A stretch of DNA of 64,000 bases from the NCBI GenBank assembly GCA_963976055.1, contig CAXBJB010000006.1, forward strand, positions 186,001 through 250,000, given 5' to 3'. Every line of letters starts with the position of its first letter. The stretch's first letter is position 1. Source of the DNA: UBA1479 sp963976055 (lineage in GTDB: Bacteria > Pseudomonadota > Alphaproteobacteria > Rhodospirillales > Casp-alpha2). Shown here piece after piece: positions 7,928 through 15,472 of the stretch. Both the position numbers and the translations under genes were made by a program. Under the pieces are notes generated by a model. It made no database searches, was not told the DNA's origin, and was given only the letters and a program-made list of their open reading frames with translations.

Positions 7928-8911
7928 ATGATCCGCAGACTTTTCCTCGCAAGCCTGTTTCTGGCCGTTCTCGCCACGCTTGCGGCCGGCGGCGGCTGGT
8001 GGTGGTTCTCCAAACAGATTTCCCGCGACGGGCCCCATGCGGCGGACGAAATCGTCCTGATCCCGCCGGGCAGCCACATTCAGGCCATCGCCAAGACCCT
8101 GGTTCAGCGCGGCATTGTCCGCTCGGACCTGCTGTTCCGCCTGGCCGGCCGTCTGGGCAAGGCCGACCGTGCCTTGAAATCCGGCGAATTCCGCATCCCG
8201 GCCCGGGCCAGCGTGACCGGCGTGCTCGACGTGCTGACCAGGGGCGAGACGGTGGTCCGCACGTTCACCATTCCCGAAGGGCTGACGGTGGCGGAGGCCC
8301 TTGAGATCGTCGCCAAGGCCGAGGGGCTGATGGGCCCGCTGCCGGCGCCGCCGGACGAGGGCCGCCTTTTGCCCGAGACCTATCACTACGCCTATTACGA
8401 CACCAAAATTCAGGCCGTGCGGCGCATGGAACAGGCCATGGACGCGGCGTTGCAGAAGGCCTGGGCTGGGCGCGAGGAGGGCCTGCCGCTAAACAACCCG
8501 GCCGAAGCCCTGGTCCTCGCCTCCATCGTCGAAAAGGAAACGGGGGTGGCATCAGAACGCGCGCGGGTCGCGGGTGTGTTCCTGAACCGCCTGAAGCGCG
8601 GCATGAAACTGCAATCGGACCCGACGGTGATCTACGGCCTCACGCAGGGCAAGGCGCCGCTCGGCCGCGAGCTGACCCGCGCCGACCTGGACGCCCCGAC
8701 ACCCTGGAACACCTACGCCGTCACCGGCCTGCCGCCCACGCCCATCGCCAATCCGGGGCTCGCCGCGATCGACGCCGTGCTGCATCCGGAGGCGACCAAG
8801 GACCTCTACTTCGTCGCCGACGGCACCGGCGGCCACGCCTTCGCGGAAACCCTCATCGAGCACAACCGCAACGTCGCCAAGTGGCGGAAAATTCAGCGGA
8901 ACGGGAAATAG
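7928..8911 (+). CDS. mltG: Endolytic murein transglycosylase MltG
   Basis: MltG is an inner-membrane lytic transglycosylase that cuts nascent glycan strands and so sets their length. The 327-aa protein has one N-terminal TM segment (residues 4-27), a LysM-like region around IPEGLTVAEALEIV, and the YceG catalytic domain. The active-site Glu is about residue 202 in LASIVEKETG. The LQSDPTVIYGL and TPIANPGLAAIDA motifs are conserved. The fab-mltG arrangement is common in proteobacteria. Confidence 0.93.
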   Translation: MIRRLFLASLFLAVLATLAAGGGWWWFSKQISRDGPHAADEIVLIPPGSHIQAIAKTLVQRGIVRSDLLFRLAGRLGKADRALKSGEFRIPARASVTGVLDVLTRGETVVRTFTIPEGLTVAEALEIVAKAEGLMGPLPAPPDEGRLLPETYHYAYYDTKIQAVRRMEQAMDAALQKAWAGREEGLPLNNPAEALVLASIVEKETGVASERARVAGVFLNRLKRGMKLQSDPTVIYGLTQGKAPLGRELTRADLDAPTPWNTYAVTGLPPTPIANPGLAAIDAVLHPEATKDLYFVADGTGGHAFAETLIEHNRNVAKWRKIQRNGK

Positions 8912-9016
8912 GGTGTATGCCCTAAAATCAGGTTCACTTGACCTTTGAAAAACCTGCCGGCTTTAGGATGATGTTTTCCAGGATCGTAACGATGGTGCTG
9001 TCCGACCCGCCGCCCT

Positions 9017-9781
9017 TTATTCCTTGCCGCCGTCGATGGTCAGGATGGTGCCCGAGGTATAGGCGGATAACGGGCTGGCGAAGAAGGCGACCGTATGGGC
9101 GACTTCTTCCGGCAGGCCGGCGCGGCCGAAGGGCAGGGATGTGTGCAGGTCCGGCCAGCGCTCGGCATCGCCCCATTGCGCCTCGGCCTTGGTGCGGGCG
9201 AGCATGATCGCGCGTTCCGTCAGAATCGCGCCGGGGTTGATGCCGACCACGCGGATGCCGTCGGCGTGCGCCGAATGGGCCAGCGCCCGGGTGAAGCCCA
9301 TGAGCGCGGCATTGCCCGCCGCCCCCGCGATATAGGCTGAGGGGTGGCGTTCCCCGGCGGCGCCGATGATGTTGACGATGACACCCGATTTGCGCGCCGC
9401 CATGGCGGGATAAATCTCCCGGCACATGGAAATGAAGCCGTAGACCTTCAAATCCCACGCCTTGCGCCAGGTCGCGTCGTCGACCTGAGCCAGGGTGCCC
9501 GGCGGAATGGCGCCCGCGTTGTTGACCAGGATATCGACGGCGCCGACCTGGCGGGCGACGGATTTGACCGCATCGTCGCTTGAAAGATCGGCGGCGATGA
9601 CCTGGACGTTCACCTGGTTCTTGGCGCGGATCGTCTGGGCCGTTTCCTCAAGCGCCCGGGCATCGCGGGCGACCAGGATCAGGTCGCAGCCTTCGCCCGC
9701 CAGAACTTCGGCGACGGCCTTGCCGATGCCCTTGCTGCCGCCGGTGACCAGGGCCCGCTTGCCGGAAATCTGCAAATCCAT
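9017..9781 (-). CDS. SDR-fold protein lacking the usual catalytic Ser and Lys
   Basis: This 254-aa protein has the Rossmann cofactor motif VTGGSKGIGKAVAEVL and the NNAG motif (residues 87-90), so it should bind NAD(P). In ordinary SDRs the active site is Ser...YxxxK. Here the region reads VNIIGAAGERHPSAYIAGAA: Tyr150 is kept, but position 154 is Ala instead of Lys and the usual Ser position is Ile/Gly. It may use another mechanism or may have lost redox chemistry. The ATG follows a GGGAGGAAC ribosome site. It converges with mltG. Confidence 0.8.
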   Translation of the reverse strand: MDLQISGKRALVTGGSKGIGKAVAEVLAGEGCDLILVARDARALEETAQTIRAKNQVNVQVIAADLSSDDAVKSVARQVGAVDILVNNAGAIPPGTLAQVDDATWRKAWDLKVYGFISMCREIYPAMAARKSGVIVNIIGAAGERHPSAYIAGAAGNAALMGFTRALAHSAHADGIRVVGINPGAILTERAIMLARTKAEAQWGDAERWPDLHTSLPFGRAGLPEEVAHTVAFFASPLSAYTSGTILTIDGGKE

Positions 9782-9861
9782 GGATGTTCCTCCCAGAACA
9801 GGATGTGGTGCCTGATTGCAGGGAACGGTACGGAAGGGCGGCGGTCAAGCGGCCATGCGCG

Positions 9862-10635
9862 CTACCACTCCCGGCCGGAAAGCTTGCGGTTTAGGATTGG
9901 ATCCGTCCAGGCGGGCGGCAGGGCCGCCAGCAGCCAAGCCGCCAGATGCATCTGCCAGGGAAAGACGATGCGCGCGTCGTCGCGGGCCAGGCCGCGTCGA
10001 ATGATGGCCGCCGCCTTGTCCGCCGCCATCAGGAACGGCATGTCGAAGGTGTTCGCGTCGGTGATGCGGCTTTCGACCCAGCCGGGGCAGACCACGTTGA
10101 CCCGCACGCCGGTTTTCAGGCGCTCGCCGCGCAACCCCTCGCCCCAGGTCTTGACCATGGCCTTGGACGCGGAATAGGCGGACGACGTCGGCAGGCCCCG
10201 GAACCCGGCGATGGAGGCGATCAGGGCGATCTGGCCCGCGTTGCGCGCGTCCATGGCGGCCAGGGCCGGCAGCACGGTGTTGACCACGCCGTCGACGTTG
10301 ACGGCGAGAATGCGCCGCGTGCGTTCCGGGCCATCGGGCAGGCCCGAGGTTGAATTGGTGATGCCCGCGTTGGCGATGACGAGGTCCAGGGGCGTCCTGG
10401 CGTCGGCCTCTGAAATCCAGGCCGCCATGGCGCCGGCGTCGGTCACGTCGATGATCCGGCCCTCGGCGGTGGCGCCCCGTGCGCGGCATTCCTCGGCCAC
10501 GGCGTCGAGCCGCCCCTGGTCGCGCCCGGACAGGTGGATTGTCGTGCCGTGCCCGGCATAGCAAAGGGCCAGGGCGCGGCCGATGCCGCTGGACCCGCCG
10601 GTGATCAGAATGGACTTGGGATGGCTGAGGCTCAT
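9862..10635 (-). CDS. SDR family oxidoreductase
   Basis: This 257-aa classical SDR has ITGGSSGIGRALALCYAG for NAD(P) binding, NAG near residue 88, and a complete triad with Ser before GFRG and YSASK. After the core comes a hydrophobic C-terminal segment (QMHLAAWLLAALPPAW), which could touch the membrane. The ATG at 10635 was chosen because the Rossmann beta-strand follows within eight residues; longer versions have no family support. The substrate is unknown. It lies 80 bp upstream of the other SDR gene, possibly as an operon. Confidence 0.85.
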   Translation of the reverse strand: MSLSHPKSILITGGSSGIGRALALCYAGHGTTIHLSGRDQGRLDAVAEECRARGATAEGRIIDVTDAGAMAAWISEADARTPLDLVIANAGITNSTSGLPDGPERTRRILAVNVDGVVNTVLPALAAMDARNAGQIALIASIAGFRGLPTSSAYSASKAMVKTWGEGLRGERLKTGVRVNVVCPGWVESRITDANTFDMPFLMAADKAAAIIRRGLARDDARIVFPWQMHLAAWLLAALPPAWTDPILNRKLSGREW

Positions 10636-10682
10636 GCATCGGTTATAGGGGGCCGCAGGGGGGCATGGGAAGCCTGCGCCGC

Positions 10683-10711
10683 TTGTTGGCGGCGAATGCG
10701 CTCGGTATAAG
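10683..10711 (+). promoter_or_regulatory. Probable promoter of yicC-gmk
   Basis: TTGTTG (10683-10688), a 17-bp spacer and TATAAG (10706-10711) lie about 45 bp upstream of the yicC start codon. Confidence 0.5.
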
Positions 10712-10753
10712 TTTCGCATCACCCTTGGTAATACGACTGAAAAGGAAAGCACT

Positions 10754-11647
10754 TTGGCCATCAGCTCAATGACCGGGTTCGCCCGCGCCGAAGGCAGCCT
10801 GGACGACCTTGTCTGGGTCTGGGAAGTGCGCAGCGTCAATGCCAAGGGCCTGGACCTGCGGTTCCGCCCGCCGCCGGGGTTCGAGGCGCTGGACCCCCTG
10901 GTCCGCGCCAAGGTGAATGCGACGTTCAAGCGCGGCAGCGTGTCCGTGAACCTGTCGACCCGGCGCGAGACGGGCGGCGGCGCCTACCGCATCAACGACG
11001 ATTTCCTGGCCCAGGTGATGGCCCGCATGGCGCGCCTCAAGGACGAGGTGCCGGACGCCCGCCCGCCGTCCTTGGACGGCATCCTGAGCCTGCGCGGGGT
11101 GATCGAGCCGATCGACGAAATGATGGCCGAGGACGATTTCGAGGCCATCGCCAAGGCCATGATGGCGGACCTTGGCAAGGCGCTTACAGGCCTGGCCGAC
11201 ATGCGCGACGAGGAAGGGGCGCGGTTGCTGGCGGTGCTGTCGGGTCAGATCGATCAGGTCGCCGATCTGACGGCGCGCGCCGGCCAGGTCGCGGGGGCAC
11301 AGCCCGACGCCATCCGCCGGCGCCTGAACGACCAGATCCAGCGCCTGGTCGCCGATAACGCGGCGATGCCCGAGGATCGCCTGGCCCAGGAAGCGGCCAT
11401 GCTGATGACCAAGGCCGATATTCGTGAGGAGTTGGACCGTCTCGCCGCCCATACCCAGGCGGCGCGCGAGCTTCTGGCCAAGGCCGAAGGCCCCGTGGGC
11501 CGGCGTTTGGACTTCCTGTGCCAGGAATTCAACCGCGAGGCCAATACGCTGTGCTCCAAGTCGCCGGACACGGATCTGACGACCCTGGGGCTCGACCTGA
11601 AAACCGTGATCGACCAGCTCCGCGAGCAGGTCCAGAACATCGAATAG
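10754..11647 (+). CDS. yicC: YicC/YloC family endoribonuclease
   Basis: The family is a conserved endoribonuclease linked to stationary-phase survival and RNA decay. The 297-aa protein opens with the signature SMTGFARAEGS and the VRSVNAKGLDLRFRPP motif. The C-terminal half has the DUF1732 region (DIREELDRLAAHTQAARELL, then GRRLDFLCQEFNREANTLCSK). The start is TTG, supported by an AAAGGAAAG ribosome site and by the family's few residues before SMTGFAR. It sits 21 bp before gmk, a widely conserved pairing. Confidence 0.9.
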   Translation: MAISSMTGFARAEGSLDDLVWVWEVRSVNAKGLDLRFRPPPGFEALDPLVRAKVNATFKRGSVSVNLSTRRETGGGAYRINDDFLAQVMARMARLKDEVPDARPPSLDGILSLRGVIEPIDEMMAEDDFEAIAKAMMADLGKALTGLADMRDEEGARLLAVLSGQIDQVADLTARAGQVAGAQPDAIRRRLNDQIQRLVADNAAMPEDRLAQEAAMLMTKADIREELDRLAAHTQAARELLAKAEGPVGRRLDFLCQEFNREANTLCSKSPDTDLTTLGLDLKTVIDQLREQVQNIE

Positions 11648-11668
11648 GGCGGGAAGGGGCCGCGCGCC

Positions 11669-12301
11669 ATGGTCGAGATTTCACGCAGGGGCATGATGCT
11701 GGTGCTGTCGTCGCCGTCGGGTGCTGGCAAGACCAGCATTTCGCGGCGTCTTCTGGCCGAGGAAACGGGCATCGTCATGTCCATTTCCGCGACCACGCGC
11801 CCGCCGCGCCCCGGCGAGGTCGACGGCAAGGACTACTATTTCTATGACCAGGAGACGTTCGCCAAAATGATCGCGAACAACGAGTTCCTGGAGCACGCCA
11901 CCGTGTTCGACAATTCCTACGGCACGCCTAAGAAACCCGTGTGGGACGCCCTGGACCGGGGCCAGGACGTGCTGTTCGACGTCGACTGGCAGGGTACGCG
12001 CAAGCTCAGGGAAAGCGCCCGCGAGCATCTGGTCAGCGTGTTCATCCTGCCGCCGTCCATCGCGGAATTGGAAAACCGCCTGAAGGGGCGCGGCCAGGAT
12101 TCCGACGAGGTCGTGGCCGGGCGCATGGCGCGCGCCAAGTCGGAAATGAGCCATTACGAGGAATACGACTACATCGTCATCAACGACGACCTGGACGCCA
12201 GCGTCGAGAACGTGAAGGCGATCCTCAAGGCCGAGCGTCTGAGGAAGGACCGCCGGACGGGGCTGCTCGATTTCGTGCAGGGCATGGGCGTCGAGGGTTA
12301 G
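11669..12301 (+). CDS. gmk: Guanylate kinase
   Basis: Gmk phosphorylates GMP to GDP with ATP in the cytosol. The 210-aa protein has the P-loop SSPSGAGKTSISRRLL near residue 15, and the GMP-binding segment with SISATTRPPRPGEVDGKDYY and the GTPKKPVWDAL region. The LID and C-terminal parts are normal. Its last 4 bp overlap the end of the convergent rsmA gene. Confidence 0.96.
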   Translation: MVEISRRGMMLVLSSPSGAGKTSISRRLLAEETGIVMSISATTRPPRPGEVDGKDYYFYDQETFAKMIANNEFLEHATVFDNSYGTPKKPVWDALDRGQDVLFDVDWQGTRKLRESAREHLVSVFILPPSIAELENRLKGRGQDSDEVVAGRMARAKSEMSHYEEYDYIVINDDLDASVENVKAILKAERLRKDRRTGLLDFVQGMGVEG

Positions 12302-13122
12302 GCGCCGCGTTCCGCCAACTGCCGCGCCAGGGCGCAGAATTCCTCCACCGTGAGATCTTCCGCCCGGGCTTCGGGGCTGATGCCCGCCCGCGCCGGATCG
12401 AGGCCGATGCTTTTCAGGCTGGAGCGCAGCATCTTGCGCCGTTGCCCGAAGGCCGCCTGGGTGACCTGTTCAAGGTCGGTCATCACGGCGGGCGCCAGAG
12501 GCTCGGCGCGGGGGATCACTTCCACCACGGTCGAGGCGACCTTGGGCGGCGGCGTGAAGGCTTCCTTGGACACGTTGAACAGCGGGCGGACCTGTGCCCG
12601 CCATTGGGTGACGACCGACAGCCGCCCGTAAGCCTTGCTGCCCGGTGCCGCGGTCAGGCGGTCGGCGACCTCTTTCTGGAACATCAGGACCATGCGGGTG
12701 TACTGGCCGGCCTGGCGCAGCCATTGCAGCAGCAACACCGTGGAGATGTTGTAGGGCAGGTTGGCGACGAGGGCGCGGGGGGCGGGGGTCAGGGCGGTCA
12801 GGTCGGTGTCCAGGGCGTCGGCTTCCAGGATGTGCAGGCGGCCCGGATAGGCGTCCTGCAGCATGCCCAGGGCGGCGACGCAGCGGCGGTCCTTTTCGAC
12901 CGCCCAGACGGCGGCGGCGTCGCTTGCCAGCAAGGCGCGGGTCAGGCCGCCGGGGCCGGGGCCGATCTCGATCACGTTGACGCCGTCGAGCGGCCCCGCC
13001 GCGCGGGCGATGCGCCCCGTCAGGTTGCTGTCCAACAGGAAATGCTGGCCCAGGGATTTGCGCGCCCCCAGACCGAAATCGCGGATCACGTCGCGCAGCG
13101 GCGGCAGGTTCGGCGTGTCCAT
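12298..13122 (-). CDS. rsmA: 16S rRNA (adenine1518/1519-N6)-dimethyltransferase
   Basis: RsmA (KsgA) dimethylates two adjacent adenines in helix 45 of 16S rRNA, a late 30S maturation step. The 274-aa protein has KSLGQHFLLDSNL at the N-terminus and the SAM motif VIEIGPGPGGLTRALL. The catalytic motif is NLPYN, and the C-terminal segment has AFGQRRKMLRSSLKS. It is the last gene of lptF-lptG-lptD-surA-pdxA-rsmA, 7 bp after pdxA, and converges on gmk. Confidence 0.96.
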   Translation of the reverse strand: MDTPNLPPLRDVIRDFGLGARKSLGQHFLLDSNLTGRIARAAGPLDGVNVIEIGPGPGGLTRALLASDAAAVWAVEKDRRCVAALGMLQDAYPGRLHILEADALDTDLTALTPAPRALVANLPYNISTVLLLQWLRQAGQYTRMVLMFQKEVADRLTAAPGSKAYGRLSVVTQWRAQVRPLFNVSKEAFTPPPKVASTVVEVIPRAEPLAPAVMTDLEQVTQAAFGQRRKMLRSSLKSIGLDPARAGISPEARAEDLTVEEFCALARQLAERGA

Positions 13123-13129
13123 GAGCGGG

Positions 13130-14149
13130 TCAGCCGCCCCGCGCCCGATTGGCGGCGATCAGGCGCGCCGTCACCATGGCCGCGACGAGGCTTTGTTCGC
13201 TGGCCTTGCCCGTGCCCGCGATGTCGAGCGCCGTGCCGTGGTCGGGCGAGGTGCGCACGATGGGCAGGCCCAGGGTCACATTGACGCCGCCGTCGAAATC
13301 CAGGGCCTTGACCGGGATCAGGGCCTGGTCGTGATACATGCAAAGGGCGGCGTCATAGCGCTGCCGCGCGCGCGGGCTGAACAGGGTGTCCGGCGGAGCC
13401 GGGCCGGTTGCGTCGATGCCTTCGGCGCGGAGCAATGCCACGGCCGGGGCGACGATGTCGCGGTCCTCGGTGCCCAGCGCGCCGTCCTCGCCGCCGTGGG
13501 GGTTCAGGCCGGCGACGGCCAATCGTGGGTTATCGATGCCGAAATCGCGCGTGAGCGCCGCCGCCGTGATCCGGCCCTTGGCGACAATCGCCTGGGTGGT
13601 GAGGCCCGCGACCGCGTCGCGCAGGCTGATGTGAACGGTCACCGGCACCGCGCGCAGCGCGTCACAGGCAAGCATCATCACCGGCTCGTCCCCACCGCAC
13701 AGTTCCGCGATATATTCCGTATGCCCCGGGTGCTTGAATCCGGCGGCGTAGAGTACCGACTTCTGAATAGGATTGGTGACGAGGCCCGCGGCGGCGCCGT
13801 CGAGCGACAGGCGCACGGCGCGTTCAATGGCGTGGACCACGGCACCGGCATTCGCAGGATCGGGCGTGCCGGGGATGACGGGGGCCGGCAGGTGTTCCGC
13901 CAGGACGGGCAGGGCGCGGTCGAACAGGGCGGCGGCTTCGGCGGGGTCGGAGATTTCCTCAACCGGGGTGTCGATTCCCAGATGGCTTGCGAGGGCCCGC
14001 AGGCGGTCCGGGTCGTCGATTGCGAAAAACGGCCCGGTGCGGCCGCGCGCCGATGCCCAGGCGCGCAGGGTCAGTTCCCCGCCGACCCCGGCGGGCTCGC
14101 CCATGGTCAGGGCGAGCGGCCGAGGGGCGGTGTCCACCGTTGGGGGCAT
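13130..14149 (-). CDS. pdxA: 4-hydroxythreonine-4-phosphate dehydrogenase
   Basis: PdxA oxidises 4-phosphohydroxy-L-threonine in the DXP-independent branch of pyridoxal phosphate synthesis. The 339-aa protein has the opening motif LTMGEPAGVGGEL. Metal-binding histidines lie in FKHPGHTEYIAELCGG, NPHGGEDGALGTED and the MYHDQALIPVKAL motif. The ATG at 14149 lies 2 bp after the surA stop, and a longer frame reaching into surA has no family support. The surA-pdxA-rsmA order is widely conserved in proteobacteria. Confidence 0.95.
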   Translation of the reverse strand: MPPTVDTAPRPLALTMGEPAGVGGELTLRAWASARGRTGPFFAIDDPDRLRALASHLGIDTPVEEISDPAEAAALFDRALPVLAEHLPAPVIPGTPDPANAGAVVHAIERAVRLSLDGAAAGLVTNPIQKSVLYAAGFKHPGHTEYIAELCGGDEPVMMLACDALRAVPVTVHISLRDAVAGLTTQAIVAKGRITAAALTRDFGIDNPRLAVAGLNPHGGEDGALGTEDRDIVAPAVALLRAEGIDATGPAPPDTLFSPRARQRYDAALCMYHDQALIPVKALDFDGGVNVTLGLPIVRTSPDHGTALDIAGTGKASEQSLVAAMVTARLIAANRARGG

Positions 14150-14151
14150 GT

Positions 14152-15471
14152 CTATCGCCGTTCGATGAAGGCGTTTCGCCGAAGGTCGCGCAGGAACTGC
14201 CGCGCGGCCAGATCCAGGCGGTCGTTGACTAGGCGGTTGCGCACCTGTGCCCGCAGTTGCGCCTGGGCGTTTTCCGAAATGCGTTCGCACACCATGAACA
14301 GCATGAACGCACCCGGAACCTTGATGACCTCGCTGGGCTTGCCGTCGGGCAGGTCCTTGATGGCGTCCCGCACCAGGGGTGACAACTGGCTGGTGCGGAG
14401 ACGAAGGGTGTCCGAGGTCAACCCGCCGGCGACCGTTTTCGGCGTCGCGGCCATGGTGGCGCAATTGTCGGCGCGCAGGCGCAGGCGTTTCGCAAGGTCG
14501 CGCTTTCCCTCCAACTCACTGGCCGGGCCGGTGTCCGAGACCGGGATCATCAGCTGTTGCAACACGATGCTGGGATCGACAGTGGGGCCAGCGGCACCCT
14601 GGGACACGCGTTGATCCCGCAGCCAATAGATTACCCAGCCGGCAGCGGTGCGGATGGGCGGGGAAAAATCCCCGGTCTTAACGGAGGAAAGGGCGCGCGA
14701 GACTTCCGGTGCCAGCGAATTCAGGGAGACCCAGCCCAGGTCGCCGCCGACGGCGGCGGTCGGGCTCTGCGAAAAGGTCGTGGCCATCGCCTGGAACGGC
14801 GTGCCGCCCTTCAGTTCTCCCAGAATCCTCTCGGCGACGGCCCGCACCTCTTCGTTTTTGGGCTGCTCGTCCACAGGCAGGAAGATTTCCGACAGCAGGG
14901 CCACGGGTTTCCCTTTTTCGGCTTCAAGGCGGGCAATTTCTTCATCCACCTCTTCGTCGGCGATCTGAGTCAGGGCGCGGAACCGCAACCGCAGGGCATC
15001 GTTCCATGCCAGATCGGCGCGGATCTGCTGGTAGAGAACGTCCTTCGAAAGCCCGAGGCTTTCCAAAAGGTTGAGCATGCCGTTCGCGGGCATGCCGCGG
15101 GCTTTTTCGAACCTTTGGACAGCGGTTTCGACGGCCTTGTCGTCGATCTCGATGCCGAGGGTTTTTGCTTCCTGGCGTTTCAGTTCCTCGTCGATCAGGG
15201 TATCGACGATTTTGGGCGCCAATTGTTGCGCCGTTTCGCGGGTGGCCGGCAGACCGGACATGGCGATAACGAGTTTCAGGCGCGCGTGGAGGTCGTATTC
15301 CGAGATCGGCGCGCTGTTCACCGTGGCGACGATGCCCATGCGTTGTGCCTGGGCCGGCGCCGACAGGCCGGCGGCAACCGCCAGCACCAGGAAGGCGGCA
15401 AATCGGGCGACCAGGAGGAATGAGGCGGAGCGGAGTCCGGCGGAAGCAATCATGATCTGCGGTAATCGCAT
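14152..15471 (-). CDS. surA: Periplasmic chaperone/peptidyl-prolyl isomerase SurA
   Basis: SurA escorts outer-membrane proteins, LptD among them, to the BAM complex. The 439-aa protein has a signal peptide (FLLVARFAAFLVLAVAAG, then APAQAQ). A SurA_N chaperone region follows (VATVNSAPISEYDLHARLKL), then one clear parvulin PPIase domain (residues about 165-280, with the GGDLGWVSL motif), and a C-terminal part that may hold a second, degenerate one. The ATG at 15471 begins one base after the lptD TAA, so the two are probably translationally coupled. Confidence 0.92.
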   Translation of the reverse strand: MRLPQIMIASAGLRSASFLLVARFAAFLVLAVAAGLSAPAQAQRMGIVATVNSAPISEYDLHARLKLVIAMSGLPATRETAQQLAPKIVDTLIDEELKRQEAKTLGIEIDDKAVETAVQRFEKARGMPANGMLNLLESLGLSKDVLYQQIRADLAWNDALRLRFRALTQIADEEVDEEIARLEAEKGKPVALLSEIFLPVDEQPKNEEVRAVAERILGELKGGTPFQAMATTFSQSPTAAVGGDLGWVSLNSLAPEVSRALSSVKTGDFSPPIRTAAGWVIYWLRDQRVSQGAAGPTVDPSIVLQQLMIPVSDTGPASELEGKRDLAKRLRLRADNCATMAATPKTVAGGLTSDTLRLRTSQLSPLVRDAIKDLPDGKPSEVIKVPGAFMLFMVCERISENAQAQLRAQVRNRLVNDRLDLAARQFLRDLRRNAFIERR

Positions 15472-15472
15472 T

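Noticed and set aside
8912..9016. Nested inverted repeats between mltG and the SDR gene as a bidirectional terminator
   Set aside because: The stems are short (5-6 bp) and interrupted, and no clean U-tract follows on either strand.
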